Positions 22,651 to 31,786 are shown, counted from the first letter of the stretch. The stretch is DNA of 64,000 bases from UBA7803 sp040219935 (GCA_040219935.1 JAVJUA010000037.1:1-64000); one strand, 5' to 3'. Translations and numbers: made by a program. The notes: generated by a model from the letters alone, not told the origin.

Positions 22651-24384
22651 TCAGCCGATCTGGCGCACGTCGGCCGCCGCCGACTGCAGATAGCGCAGAA
22701 ACGCCTCCGCCGGCAGCGGTCTGGAGAAGTAGTAGCCCTGCACGTAGTCGCAGCCGATCTGCCGCAGCCGCTTCACCTGCTCGGCCGTCTCCACACCCTC
22801 GGCGACCACGCGCATGCCGAGAATGCGGCCCATGCTGACGATGGAGGCCACCAGGCCGTAGTCGCGGCTGTTGGTCATCTCGTCGATGAAGGTCTTGTCG
22901 ATCTTGAGGACGTCGAACTCGAAGGTTCGCAGGTAGCTCAGGGAGGAGAAGCCGGTGCCGAAGTCGTCCAGCGCCACGCGGCAGCCCAGCGCGCGCGCCT
23001 GGGCGAGAAAGCGCTGGACGCCGGCGCTGTTCTCCATCAGGGCGCTCTCGGTCAGCTCCAGCACCAGCGGCGCAGGACCGCTGCCCAGCAGGCTGAGCAG
23101 GCCTTGCACGTCGCCGTCGCGGCGCAGCTGCACCGGGCTCACATTCACCGACAGCCGCAGATCGGCGACGCCGGCCGCCCGCCAGACCTCGAGCTGACGC
23201 TGGCACTCGCGCACCACCCACTGGCCGATCTCGACGATCAGGCCCATGTCCTCGGCGACCGGGATGAATTCCGCCGGCGACACGACGCCGAGTTCCGGGT
23301 GCTCCCAGCGCAGCAGCGCCTCGGCGCTGGTGATGGTGCCCCGCTTCACGTCCACCACCGGCTGGTAGTGGAGCATGAGCTGGTTGTTGCTCACCGCCCG
23401 CCGCAGGGCCGACTCGACCTCCAGCCGGCGCTCGGCGCGAGCGTTCATCTCCGGCTCGAAGAAGGCCAGGTTGTTGCCGCCCTGCTGCTTCACCTGAATG
23501 CGGGCCGCATCCGCCTTCTGCAGCAGCTCGCCGCTCTCGGTGCCGTCCTCGGGCACCAGGGCAACGCCGACGCTGGCGGTGATGAACAGCTCGCGGCCGT
23601 CGAGGTGGAAGGCCTTGTGGATCTCGGCGAGGATGCGCCGGCCGAGACGCTCCACCTCACCGTAGTCGTCTACCTCACCCATCAGCACCAGAAAGTGGTC
23701 GCCGCCCAGCCGCGCTACGGTGTGGGACTCGTCCACGCACATGGCGATGCGGTAAGCCGCCTCCATCAGCACCTGATCGCCGCGCGACGGTCCGGCGGAG
23801 TCGTTGACCATCTTGAAGCGGTCGAGGTCGATGCTGATGACGGCGCTGTGCAGGCCGCGCTCCTGAGAGCGCAGCAGCACCCGGGTCAGACGCTCCTCGA
23901 AGAGGTTGCGGTTGGGCAGCTTGGTGAGGGTGTCGTGGTGGGCCTGCCAGAGCATCAGCCGCTTGGCGTCGTCTGAGCTCAGCAGGTCCGTGGAGACGGT
24001 GAGAAAGCCCACCAGTCGTCCGTCGGCATCGTCCAGGCGCAGCCGGGTCACCTTGTCCGCGAAGGCCTCGCCCTGCTTGTTGCGCAGCCAGAACTCGCCG
24101 ACCCAGCGGCCGCGCTCGGCCAGGCAGTCGCGCATGGCCTGATAGAAGGCGGCGTCCTGCTGGCCGGCATGGTTGAAAGTCACGTCCTGGCCCACGACCT
24201 CTGCGGCCGCGTAGCCGGTCATGCGCGTGTAGGCGGCGTTCACGCCCAGTATGCGGTCGTCGCCGTCCGTGACCACCAGGGCGCCGGGGGCGTGCTCGAA
24301 CAGCGCCCGTTCGAGGCCCGGTAGCGACCAGGTCTGGTCAGTAGTGCGGCCACGCAGGCCCAACAGTCGGGAAACGATGTTCAT
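22651..24384 (-). CDS. PAS-GGDEF-EAL protein, probably a cyclic-di-GMP phosphodiesterase
   Basis: The 577-aa cytosolic protein has a PAS domain (about 25-135), a GGDEF domain (about 145-310) and an EAL domain (about 325-570). The cyclase signature is degenerate: LGGDHF replaces GG(D/E)EF near residue 227, so the catalytic glutamate is lost. The EAL domain keeps EALLRW near 357, NVSPVQL, LELTESALM, DDFGTGFSSL and KIDKTFI, the metal and substrate ligands of active enzymes. I infer net hydrolysis of cyclic di-GMP, with the GGDEF part perhaps binding GTP as a regulator. No transmembrane segment is visible. Confidence 0.9.
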   Translation of the reverse strand: MNIVSRLLGLRGRTTDQTWSLPGLERALFEHAPGALVVTDGDDRILGVNAAYTRMTGYAAAEVVGQDVTFNHAGQQDAAFYQAMRDCLAERGRWVGEFWLRNKQGEAFADKVTRLRLDDADGRLVGFLTVSTDLLSSDDAKRLMLWQAHHDTLTKLPNRNLFEERLTRVLLRSQERGLHSAVISIDLDRFKMVNDSAGPSRGDQVLMEAAYRIAMCVDESHTVARLGGDHFLVLMGEVDDYGEVERLGRRILAEIHKAFHLDGRELFITASVGVALVPEDGTESGELLQKADAARIQVKQQGGNNLAFFEPEMNARAERRLEVESALRRAVSNNQLMLHYQPVVDVKRGTITSAEALLRWEHPELGVVSPAEFIPVAEDMGLIVEIGQWVVRECQRQLEVWRAAGVADLRLSVNVSPVQLRRDGDVQGLLSLLGSGPAPLVLELTESALMENSAGVQRFLAQARALGCRVALDDFGTGFSSLSYLRTFEFDVLKIDKTFIDEMTNSRDYGLVASIVSMGRILGMRVVAEGVETAEQVKRLRQIGCDYVQGYYFSRPLPAEAFLRYLQSAAADVRQIG

Positions 24385-24472
24385 CGTCGACGCAATCCAG
24401 ACCCCTCGATGGCGCGGGCATATCGTTTCCTAACCTTAGTCGAGACAGCGGATTGCGCAACGGCTGCGGGGG

Positions 24473-26974
24473 TCAATTCAGCCCGCGCAGCACCAGCATG
24501 GGCGGCGTCGAGATGAGCGAGCGGGTGCCCAGCATGCCGACCACCAGAATCAGCAGCGAACCCAGCACCGGTCCCGCCAGCCACATCCACGGATGCAGGC
24601 TGGCGCCCAGCTCGAAAACCTGAAGCTGCAGCAGCGCCACGGTGGCCTCGGCGCCGATCACGGCGACGATGCCGGAAAACAGGCCCAGCAGGGCGAACTC
24701 GGCCGCCAGCGACCCGGCGATCAGCCGCCGGGTGCCGCCCAGGGTACGCACCAGGGCATGCTCCTGCATGCGGCCATCGCGGCCGGCCTGAATGCTGGCG
24801 ATCAGCACCAGGATTCCGGCCGCCACCACCAGACCCAGCACCAGCTCCACCGCCTGGGTGACCCGGGCGATGATGCTCTGCACCTGACGGATCAGGGCGT
24901 CCACCTCGATGACGGTCACGGTCGGAAAGCGGGACAGCAGCCGGTTGAGGAACGGCTTCTGATCGGCGTCGAGGTGGAAGCTGGTCATGTACGTGGCCGG
25001 ATAGTCCTCGAGCACGCCCGGCGAAAAGATGATGAAGAAGTTGGGGCGCATGCTCTCCCAGTCGAGGCGGCGCAGGTTGGCGATCTCGGTTTCCACCATG
25101 CGGCCGGCGATATCGAAGGTGAGACGGTCACCCACGGACAGCCCCAGGTTCTCGGCGTACTCCACCTCGAGGGACACCAGGGCGCGGTCGTCGTCCGGCG
25201 CCCACCAGTCGCCGCGCACCACCCGGTTGTCCGGCGGCGCCTCGGTCATCCAGGTGAGGTTGCGCTCGGAGCGCAGGCGCGGGCCGTCGCCGTCGTCGCC
25301 GGCACTGGTGCGATGCTGCTCCTCCCAGTCCCGGGCATCGGTGCCGTTCACATCCACCACCCGGCCGCGGATCATGGGGTACAGCTCGCCGCGTCGGCTG
25401 CTCGCCTCGTCGAGCATGGCCGACAGCTCGTACACCTGGTCGGGGGTGACGTTCATCAGGAAGTGGTTGGGCGCGTCCGCCGGCACCTGGGCCCGCCATT
25501 CGTCGAGCAGGGCCGTGCGCAGCAGCACCAGGATCAGCAGCAGCATGATGGCCAGCCCGAAGATCAGGATCTGCGCCACGTTCTCGCGCCGGCGCCGCTG
25601 CAGCCCGGCCAGCGCCAGGCGCCAGCCGCTGCCGGCCTGCATGCCGACGACGCGGCCGCCGCGCAGCAGAAGAAGCGCCAGCACGGCGAACACCGCCAGC
25701 ACCACGGTGCTGGCGAGCAGGGTCCAGACGGTAAGCCAGAGGCTGCCGCTGTACCAGATCAACAGCCCCAGGCTGCCGGCGGCCGCCGCCGCGTAGCTGA
25801 TGATCTGCGAAGGCGGCGCGCTGCCGAGATCGCGCCGGATCACCCGCATCGGCGACACCCGGTACAGGTGCAGCAGCGGCGGCAGGGCGAACGACAGCGC
25901 GCAGATCAGGCCGGTGGCGGCGCCCAGCAGGAACGGCCGCAGCGTCGGCAGCGGCAGCGCCACCGGCACGATGCTCGACAGCACGGCGACGATGGCCAGG
26001 TGCAGGCCGGTGCCGAGCATCAGCCCGAGGGCCACGGCCACCGCCCCCACCAGGCTCAGAATCGTCAGGAACGCGCGCAGGATCTGGGCCGGCGTGGCTC
26101 CCAGGGTCTTCAGAATGGCCACGTGGTCGTAGTGGCGCCCGGCGTAGCGGTGCGCCGACAGCGCCACCGCCACGCCGGCCAGCAGCACGCCGAGCAGGCC
26201 ACCCAGCAGCAGAAAGCTCTCGGCCCGATCCAGGGCGGCGCCGATGGACTGGCTGCTGGAGCGGATGTCGCGCCAGAAGTAGTTGGGCTCGAGCGGCAGC
26301 GACTCGCGCAGGCTCTCCAGGGTGTCTTCGGGTCCCCTGAGCAGCAGCCGGTAAGAGAGCCGGCTGCCGGGCTGCACGACCTCGGTACGAGGCACGTCCT
26401 CCATGCGCATCAGCAGCCGCGGCCCGAGATCGAACATGCCGCCGCCGCGGTCGGGCTCGGTGATCAGCACGCGGCTGATGGTGAGCCGGGCCATGCCCAC
26501 CTCCACCGTGTCGCCGATGGTCACGTCCAGCGCCGGGAAGAGGCGGGAGTCGAGCCAGACCTCGCCCACCGCCGGCAGCGCGTCGGTGGGCTGGCCCTGG
26601 CCGAAGGGCTGGTCGGCGATCACCAGGGTGCCGCGCAGGGGATAGCCCGGGGTCGCCGCCTTCACCGACACGAGCTGATTGCGCTCATCGCCGGCGAACA
26701 CCATGGACGGAAACGACACTGTGTCGGAGATGTCGAGCCCGAGAGCGCGGGCCTCGTCCCGGAAGGCGTCGGGAATCTCGCGGGAGCTGCCGATGTAACG
26801 GTCGGCGGCCAGGAACTCCGACGACTCCGACACCAGCGCCCGCTGCAGCCGGTCCACCAGCAGGCTGACGGCCGTGACGCTGCCCACCGCCACCAGCAGC
26901 GCCGCCAGCAGCAGCCCCAGCTCGCCGCTGCGCCAGTCGCGCCAGGCCAGCCGCAGGATCAGGCCCAGGTTCAC
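24473..26974 (-). CDS. ybbP: YbbP-type ABC transporter permease
   Basis: The 833-aa membrane protein has an N-terminal helix (GLLLAALLVAVGSVTAVSLL), a periplasmic domain, two FtsX-type four-helix blocks and a second large periplasmic domain with an internal helix pair. This is the ten-span YbbP/MacB-superfamily plan. Its GTG start overlaps the ybbA stop as GTGA, so the ATPase-permease pair is translationally coupled. The family is thought to act on envelope lipids or lipoproteins; the substrate is unproven. Confidence 0.88.
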   Translation of the reverse strand: MNLGLILRLAWRDWRSGELGLLLAALLVAVGSVTAVSLLVDRLQRALVSESSEFLAADRYIGSSREIPDAFRDEARALGLDISDTVSFPSMVFAGDERNQLVSVKAATPGYPLRGTLVIADQPFGQGQPTDALPAVGEVWLDSRLFPALDVTIGDTVEVGMARLTISRVLITEPDRGGGMFDLGPRLLMRMEDVPRTEVVQPGSRLSYRLLLRGPEDTLESLRESLPLEPNYFWRDIRSSSQSIGAALDRAESFLLLGGLLGVLLAGVAVALSAHRYAGRHYDHVAILKTLGATPAQILRAFLTILSLVGAVAVALGLMLGTGLHLAIVAVLSSIVPVALPLPTLRPFLLGAATGLICALSFALPPLLHLYRVSPMRVIRRDLGSAPPSQIISYAAAAAGSLGLLIWYSGSLWLTVWTLLASTVVLAVFAVLALLLLRGGRVVGMQAGSGWRLALAGLQRRRRENVAQILIFGLAIMLLLILVLLRTALLDEWRAQVPADAPNHFLMNVTPDQVYELSAMLDEASSRRGELYPMIRGRVVDVNGTDARDWEEQHRTSAGDDGDGPRLRSERNLTWMTEAPPDNRVVRGDWWAPDDDRALVSLEVEYAENLGLSVGDRLTFDIAGRMVETEIANLRRLDWESMRPNFFIIFSPGVLEDYPATYMTSFHLDADQKPFLNRLLSRFPTVTVIEVDALIRQVQSIIARVTQAVELVLGLVVAAGILVLIASIQAGRDGRMQEHALVRTLGGTRRLIAGSLAAEFALLGLFSGIVAVIGAEATVALLQLQVFELGASLHPWMWLAGPVLGSLLILVVGMLGTRSLISTPPMLVLRGLN

Positions 26975-27642
26975 GAGACGATCCTGCCGCCGTCGATCAC
27001 CACCACCCGCTGACAGCGGGCGGCCAGGCGGTCGTCATGGGTCACCAGCACCAGGGTGGTGGCGAACTCGTCGTTCAGCTCGAACAGCAGGTCGATGATG
27101 CGGGCGCCGGTGGCGGTGTCGAGGTTGCCGGTGGGCTCGTCGGCAAACAGCACGTTCGGCCGCGAGGCGAAGGCCCGGGCAATGGCCACCCGCTGCTGCT
27201 CGCCGCCGGAGAGCTGGCGGGGGTAGTGGCCCATGCGCTCACCGAGCCCTACCTTTTCCAGAAGCTGCCGCGCCTGGTCGCCGGCGTCCGGCTCGCCGTG
27301 CAGCTCCGCCGGCAGCATGACGTTTTCGAGCGCGGTGAGGCTGGCAAGCAGCTGGAAGGTCTGGAACACGAACCCCACCTGCTCGCCGCGGATGCGGGCC
27401 CGCTGCTCCTCGTCGAGGCTGGTGAGCTCCTGGCCGACCAGGGTCACGGTGCCGTCGCTCGGCAGGTCGAGGCCGGCCAGAATGCCGAGCAGCGTGGTCT
27501 TGCCCGACCCGGAGGCGCCGACGATGGCGACGGTCTCGCCCGCATTGATTTTGAGGTCTATGGCCTCCAAGATGGTCAGCTTCCCCGCGGCCGTCGCCAC
27601 GATTTTGCTCACACTTCGAGCTTCGATGACCAACTGGTTCAT
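26971..27642 (-). CDS. ybbA: YbbA-type ABC transporter ATPase
   Basis: The 223-aa nucleotide-binding subunit has Walker A GASGSGKTT, Q-loop FVFQTFQLL, signature LSGGEQQR, Walker B VLFADEPTGNLD and H-loop VTHDD, the LolD/MacB-like ATPase class. It is divergent from tesA, with their 5' ends nearly touching. The same ybbA/tesA divergence is known in E. coli and supports both calls. Confidence 0.92.
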   Translation of the reverse strand: MNQLVIEARSVSKIVATAAGKLTILEAIDLKINAGETVAIVGASGSGKTTLLGILAGLDLPSDGTVTLVGQELTSLDEEQRARIRGEQVGFVFQTFQLLASLTALENVMLPAELHGEPDAGDQARQLLEKVGLGERMGHYPRQLSGGEQQRVAIARAFASRPNVLFADEPTGNLDTATGARIIDLLFELNDEFATTLVLVTHDDRLAARCQRVVVIDGGRIVS

Positions 27643-27682
27643 ACAGTACGTTTCGCTCCGGCTGCGCCAGCATTGCCCTGGC

Positions 27683-28363
27683 GTGCGTTCGCAGCCGCGC
27701 GCGCGTCTGCTGAAGGCTCTGGTCTTGGCGACCTGTTGGTCGGCTCTGGTGGCCGTACCGGCCGCGGGGATGGCGGCCGGGTCGACGATTCTCGTGCTCG
27801 GGGACAGTATCAGCGCGGCGTATGGTATTCAACGCGAACAGGGCTGGGTCCAACAGCTTGCCGATCGGGTCGGCGACCTGGAGACGCCGTGGCGGGTGGT
27901 CAACGCCAGCCTGAGCGGCGAGACCACCGGTGGCGGCCTGGCGCGCCTGCCCGGCGCGCTGACCGATCACCGTCCCGAGGTGGTGATCATCGAGCTGGGC
28001 GGCAACGATGGCCTGCGCGGATACCCCGTCGACCGCATCCGCGACAACCTCACCGACATGGTGCGCCTGGCCCAGGAGGCCGGCAGCCGCGTGCTGCTGG
28101 TGGGCATCGAGATCCCACCCAACTACGGCCCGCGCTACACGCGCGCGTTCGCCGCCGTGTTCCGGGAGGTGGCGCAGGCGCGGTCGGTGCCCCTGGTGCC
28201 GTTCATCCTCGAGCAGGTGGCGCTGCAGCCGGAGCTCATGCAGGACGACGGCATCCACCCCACGGCCGACGCCCAGCCGCTGCTGCTGGACACGGTCTGG
28301 CCGTACCTGGCCGACGTGCTGGGAGCGGACGTCGCCACGGCCGATCACAGAGCATCGAGGTGA
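27683..28363 (+). CDS. tesA: Periplasmic acyl-CoA thioesterase I / lysophospholipase L1 TesA
   Basis: This is an SGNH-hydrolase that cleaves acyl-thioesters and lysophospholipids in the periplasm. Block I is VLGDSISAAYG (nucleophile S42 in this numbering), block II VVNASLSGET, block III GGNDGLRG and block V DDGIHPTADAQP with Asp and His about residues 189/192. I chose the GTG at VRSQPRARLLK because it gives an ordinary signal peptide (ALVLATCWSALVAVPAAGMA). The ATG at 27626 would add 19 residues and overlap ybbA by 17 bp. The real start is uncertain, the enzyme identity is not. Confidence 0.92.
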   Translation: MRSQPRARLLKALVLATCWSALVAVPAAGMAAGSTILVLGDSISAAYGIQREQGWVQQLADRVGDLETPWRVVNASLSGETTGGGLARLPGALTDHRPEVVIIELGGNDGLRGYPVDRIRDNLTDMVRLAQEAGSRVLLVGIEIPPNYGPRYTRAFAAVFREVAQARSVPLVPFILEQVALQPELMQDDGIHPTADAQPLLLDTVWPYLADVLGADVATADHRASR

Positions 28364-28365
28364 CC

Positions 28366-28704
28366 ATGACCGCAGCGCCACGGGTGCAGGAGACCATCGA
28401 ACGCAAGCTGGCCGACCGTTTCGACCCCGCCCACCTGGAGGTGGTCAACGAGAGCGGTGGCCACAACGTACCGGCCGGCTCGGAGACCCACTTCAAGGTG
28501 GTGCTGGTGGCCGAGGCGTTCGCCGGCCAGCGGCCGCTGGCCCGGCACCGGCTCGTCAACCAGACCCTGGCAGAGGAGCTGGCGGGGCCGGTACACGCCC
28601 TGTCCATCCACACCTACACCGAACCGGAGTGGCGCGACCGCTTCGGTCAGGCGCCGCTGTCACCCCCCTGCCTGGGCGGCAAGGCCCGGCACCCGGAGCC
28701 CTGA
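28366..28704 (+). CDS. BolA-family protein
   Basis: The 112-aa protein has the BolA fold signature: an N-terminal helix (VQETIERKLADRF), the LEVVNESGGHNV strand-loop, HFKVVLVAEAF and the C-terminal helix with RHRLVNQTLAEEL, whose histidine binds shared [2Fe-2S] clusters with monothiol glutaredoxins. It continues beyond the domain with a proline-rich tail. The stop overlaps the next start (TGATG), coupling it to the rhodanese gene. It is more like BolA than IbaG/YrbA in length. Confidence 0.88.
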   Translation: MTAAPRVQETIERKLADRFDPAHLEVVNESGGHNVPAGSETHFKVVLVAEAFAGQRPLARHRLVNQTLAEELAGPVHALSIHTYTEPEWRDRFGQAPLSPPCLGGKARHPEP

Positions 28705-29636
28705 TGGCGGCCGTCATGACCTGCTACCGGTTCGTCCGGCTCGACGCCGTCGAGGCGCTGCGCGGCGCCCTGGAGGCGGAGGCGGAAGCGCTGAACCTGC
28801 GCGGCACCATCCTGCTGGCCGACGAGGGGATCAACGCCACGCTGGCCGGCGACCCGGCGCGCCTGGCTCGCTTTCGGGATCTGCTGCGGGCGCGGCCGCC
28901 GTTTCAGGATCTGGCCTGCCGTTTCTCCGAGGCTGAACCGGACAACCCGGTGTTCTTCCGCCTGAAGGTGCGCGTCAAGCCCGAGATCGTGCGCCTCGAC
29001 CAGCCCGGGGTGGACCCGCAGCGCCGCACCGGCGAGCACGTCGACGCCGAGCGCTGGAACGCGCTGCTCGATGATCCCGAGGTGGTGGTCATCGACACCC
29101 GCAACCACTACGAGGTCGGCATCGGCTCGTTCCCCGGCGCCGTCGACCCCGGCACCCGATCGTTCCGGCAGTTTCCCGACTTCGTGCGCCGCCACCTCGA
29201 TCCGGCGCGGCACCGCAAGGTGGCCATGTTCTGCACCGGCGGCATTCGCTGTGAGAAGGCGTCGGCGTGGATGCTCGAGCAGGGCTTCGAGACCGTCTAC
29301 CAGCTCCAGGGCGGCATTCTCAGCTACCTGGAGACGGTGCCCGAGGGCGACAACCGCTGGCAGGGCGAGTGCTTCGTGTTCGATCAGCGGGTGTCGGTGG
29401 ACGAGCACCTCGGCGAGGGTGGTTACCAGCAATGCCACGCCTGCCGACGGCCGCTGTCGGCGGCCGACCTGGCGTCCCCCGATTACCGCCCCGGCGAGAG
29501 CTGCCCCGGCTGCGCCGCCACGCTCACCGACCGGCAGCGCGCGGCGTTCCGGGAGCGGCGCCGCCAGGAACTTCTGGCCGCCGGCCGCGGCGAGCGGCAC
29601 GTCGGCGCTGCGCCGTCCGAACGTCGCCGGAGCTGA
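28704..29636 (+). CDS. trhO: tRNA uridine 5-hydroxylase TrhO (YceA-type rhodanese)
   Basis: TrhO uses O2 to hydroxylate U34 on the way to 5-oxyacetyluridine/5-methoxyuridine in tRNA. The 310-aa product has the family's N-terminal ferredoxin-like domain (GTILLADEGINATLAG), a rhodanese domain (DTRNHYEVGIGSFPGAV) with catalytic C177 in MFCTGGIRCEKAS, and a C-terminal cysteine-rich segment (CHACRRPL and CPGC), a possible metal site. It is translationally coupled to bolA. Confidence 0.9.
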   Translation: MAAVMTCYRFVRLDAVEALRGALEAEAEALNLRGTILLADEGINATLAGDPARLARFRDLLRARPPFQDLACRFSEAEPDNPVFFRLKVRVKPEIVRLDQPGVDPQRRTGEHVDAERWNALLDDPEVVVIDTRNHYEVGIGSFPGAVDPGTRSFRQFPDFVRRHLDPARHRKVAMFCTGGIRCEKASAWMLEQGFETVYQLQGGILSYLETVPEGDNRWQGECFVFDQRVSVDEHLGEGGYQQCHACRRPLSAADLASPDYRPGESCPGCAATLTDRQRAAFRERRRQELLAAGRGERHVGAAPSERRRS

Positions 29637-29645
29637 GGCCTCAGC
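29632..29645. terminator. Palindrome spanning the stop codons of trhO and the TerC gene
   Basis: GCTGAGGCCTCAGC is a perfect 14-bp palindrome. It contains the TGA of trhO on the plus strand and the TGA of the convergent TerC-family gene on the minus strand, 4 nt apart. It has no T-tract and is short, so a role as terminator is only possible. Confidence 0.4.
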
Positions 29646-30417
29646 GCTGCCGCGGCGGGACGCTGTCGGCCACCAGGTCGCCGAGTTGCGCCTTGCGCAG
29701 CGTCAGATGGTCCCGGCGCGCCCGCTTGGCGCGGATGTTCAGCATCTCGACGCCGAACGAGAAGGCCATGGCGGTGTAGATGTAGCCCTTGGGCGTGTGC
29801 AGATCGAGGCCCTCGCCCATCAACGTGAAGCCCACCAGGATCAGGAACGCCAGCGCCAGCATCTTGATGGTGGGGTGCTGCTCCACGAACCGTGAGATGG
29901 CGCCGGCGGACACCATCATCACGATGACCGCCACGACCACGGCGGCGACCATGACCTCGATGTCCTTGACCATGCCCACCGCGGTAATCACCGAATCGAG
30001 CGAGAAGACCATGTCCACCACCGCGATCTGCGCCAGCACGGCGCCGAAGCCGGCGACGGCGATGGCCCCATGGCCATGCACCTCGCCCTCGAGGCTGTTG
30101 TGCACCTCACGGGTCGCCTTGGCGATGAGAAAGGCCCCGCCCATCAGCAGGATCAGGTCGCGGCCGCTGATGCCCTCCTCCAGCACCACGAACAGGTCGT
30201 CGGTGAGGCGCATGATCCAGGCCAGCGACAGCAGCAGCAGCAGCCGCATCAGCATGGCCAGGCCGAGGCCCAGGAATCGGGCCCTGGCGCGCTGATGCGC
30301 CGGCAGCCGGCCGGTAAGAATGGAGATGAAGATGATGTTGTCGATGCCGAGCACGATCTCGAGCGCGGTCAGCGTCGCGAACGCGATCCAAACCTCCGGA
30401 CTGGTCAGCAGTTCCAC
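29641..30417 (-). CDS. TerC-family integral membrane protein
   Basis: The 258-aa protein has seven hydrophobic segments and TerC/YgdQ signatures: LEIVLGIDNIIFISILTGRLP near the N-terminus and DMVFSLDSVITAVGM, whose acidic residues in membrane helices suggest metal transport. Recent work links such proteins to manganese export and exoenzyme metalation, but the substrate is not shown here. I chose the GTG start because GGGGGGAGAGAAC precedes it; longer frames add unrelated residues. It is divergent from the DUF1244 gene. Confidence 0.88.
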   Translation of the reverse strand: MELLTSPEVWIAFATLTALEIVLGIDNIIFISILTGRLPAHQRARARFLGLGLAMLMRLLLLLSLAWIMRLTDDLFVVLEEGISGRDLILLMGGAFLIAKATREVHNSLEGEVHGHGAIAVAGFGAVLAQIAVVDMVFSLDSVITAVGMVKDIEVMVAAVVVAVIVMMVSAGAISRFVEQHPTIKMLALAFLILVGFTLMGEGLDLHTPKGYIYTAMAFSFGVEMLNIRAKRARRDHLTLRKAQLGDLVADSVPPRQR

Positions 30418-30513
30418 GTTCTCTCCCCCCGACAGCGGCTGCTCATCGCGGAATTGAACCACAGCCGGTAGAATCACCGGACGTTTTCTTGAGTTCATGG
30501 GAGTGCAGGCGTC

Positions 30514-30822
30514 ATGCAGCCTGACCAACTCGATACCGACCAGCGCGACGCCATCGAAGCCGCCGTGTTCCGGCGCCTGCTTGCGCATCTCGACAGCCGC
30601 AAGGACGTGCAGAACATCGATCTGATGAACCTGGCCGGGTTCTGCCGCAACTGCCTCGCCAAGTGGTACGCCGCCGCCGCCGGCGACAGCGCCCTCGACG
30701 TGGACTACGAGCAGGCCCGCGAACGCGTCTACGGCATGCCGTACGCCGACTGGAAGGCCCGCTACCAGGCTGAGGCCAGCACAGAGCAGCTGGCAGAATT
30801 CCAGCGCCGGCCGGCGGAGTAG
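30514..30822 (+). CDS. DUF1244 protein
   Basis: This 102-aa helical protein matches the DUF1244 family in length and in the segment NIDLMNLAGFCRNCLAKWY, with a CXXC pair, followed by YEQARERVYGMPYADWKARYQ. The function is unknown. It starts at an ATG with GGGAG about 10 nt upstream and ends 6 nt before the lepB start, so the two form one transcript. Confidence 0.85.
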   Translation: MQPDQLDTDQRDAIEAAVFRRLLAHLDSRKDVQNIDLMNLAGFCRNCLAKWYAAAAGDSALDVDYEQARERVYGMPYADWKARYQAEASTEQLAEFQRRPAE

Positions 30823-30828
30823 GCCTCA

Positions 30829-31506
30829 TTGGGCGAAGACCGTTCACGGCGGATCTGGCAGGAGTGGCGCGGCTTCCTGATGTTCGTCGCCGTGATGCTG
30901 GTGTTCCGGTCGGCGGTTGCCGACTGGAACCAGGTGCCTTCCGGCTCCATGCTACCCGCCATTCTGGTGGGCGACCGTATCGTCGTGGACAAGCTCGCCT
31001 ACGACCTGCGGGTGCCGTTCACCCTGCTGCGCCTGGCCTCCTGGGCCGAGCCCCGGCGCGGCGACGTGGTGACGTTCACGTCTCCCGAGGACGAGCGGCT
31101 GATGGTCAAGCGCATCGTCGCCGTGCCCGGCGACCGGGTGTCGATGCAGCACAACCGGCTCACCATCAACGGCCAGCAGGCGGGCTACGAGGTGGTGACC
31201 GACCCGCTGACGCCACCGCCCCCGGGCCAGCGCCTGCTGCGGGAGCGCATCCTCGGCAGCGAGCGCGTGGTGCTGTGGCGAGACGACGCGGCCAGCGCGT
31301 TCGCCGCCTCGTTCCGCACCACCGAGGTGCCGGACGGTCACTACCTGGTGCTAGGCGACAACCGGGACAAGAGCCATGACTCGCGCTACTTCGGCTTCGT
31401 GCCGCGGCATCTGATCCTGGGCAAGGCCAACGCCGTGGCATTCTCCCTGGATTACGACCGCTACTACGCGCCCCGGCTGGACCGCTTTCTCGCCGATCTC
31501 GACTAG
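30829..31506 (+). CDS. lepB: Signal peptidase I
   Basis: This is the inner-membrane serine-lysine peptidase that removes signal peptides of exported proteins. The 225-aa product is short for a gammaproteobacterial LepB, with one N-terminal span (FLMFVAVMLVFRSAVADW) instead of two. Box B is PSGSMLPAI with nucleophile S40, box D is VKRIVAVPGD with general base K94, and box E is VLGDNRDKSHDSRYFGF. The start is TTG with GGAG about 10 nt upstream. The single-span, reduced form suggests an additional or specialised peptidase; the usual lepA-lepB-rnc context is absent here. Confidence 0.9.
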   Translation: MGEDRSRRIWQEWRGFLMFVAVMLVFRSAVADWNQVPSGSMLPAILVGDRIVVDKLAYDLRVPFTLLRLASWAEPRRGDVVTFTSPEDERLMVKRIVAVPGDRVSMQHNRLTINGQQAGYEVVTDPLTPPPPGQRLLRERILGSERVVLWRDDAASAFAASFRTTEVPDGHYLVLGDNRDKSHDSRYFGFVPRHLILGKANAVAFSLDYDRYYAPRLDRFLADLD

Positions 31507-31529
31507 GGCCCGTTCACGTTCCGCCCTAG
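31503..31529. terminator. Bidirectional hairpin containing both convergent stop codons
   Basis: CTAGGGC (31503-31509) pairs perfectly with GCCCTAG (31523-31529) around a 13-nt loop. The lepB TAG lies in the left arm and the TAG of the minus-strand small membrane gene in the right arm. A shared terminator or decay-blocking stem is plausible. Confidence 0.5.
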
Positions 31530-31786
31530 CGCCACAGCCGGCGCAGCAGCCGCAGCACCACCGCCCCGGCCACCGCCAGCACGATGATGCCCAGCACCAG
31601 CCACAGGCTGGTGAGGGCAAACGCCTTCAGCGCCGCGGGGTTCATGCCCAGATCCCTGGCCAGCCAGGCGATGCCGGCGGCCACGGCCACCGCGCCGAGC
31701 ACGATGGTTCGGGTCAGCCGGCTCTGCCGGTCTGGCGCTGCCCGGGCCACACGGTCGTCGCCCGATTGGCGTCGCCGCCGGGTCAT
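31526..31786 (-). CDS. Small two-span membrane protein of unknown function
   Basis: The 86-aa product has a basic N-terminus (MTRRRRQSG), then two hydrophobic segments (about 28-43, TIVLGAVAVAAGIAWLA, and about 58-78, LWLVLGIIVLAVAGAVVL) and a basic tail (RLLRRLWR). I do not recognise a family. Its ATG overlaps the stop of the FKBP gene as ATGA, so it is probably translated from that transcript. It is likely an inner-membrane protein with both ends in the cytoplasm. Confidence 0.6.
   Translation of the reverse strand: MTRRRRQSGDDRVARAAPDRQSRLTRTIVLGAVAVAAGIAWLARDLGMNPAALKAFALTSLWLVLGIIVLAVAGAVVLRLLRRLWR

Noticed and set aside
24593..27013. Plus-strand open frame of about 800 codons opposite ybbP
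   Set aside because: Exact antisense of a recognised permease; His/Gln/Gly-rich shadow composition with no domain features.
27626..27682. ATG start for tesA overlapping ybbA
   Set aside because: It would place about 30 residues before the signal-peptide core and read antisense to the ybbA start; kept only as an alternative.
30829..31506. Interpreting the short LepB as a truncated pseudogene
   Set aside because: Boxes B, D and E and the Ser-Lys pair are all intact, and single-span signal peptidases of this length exist in bacteria.
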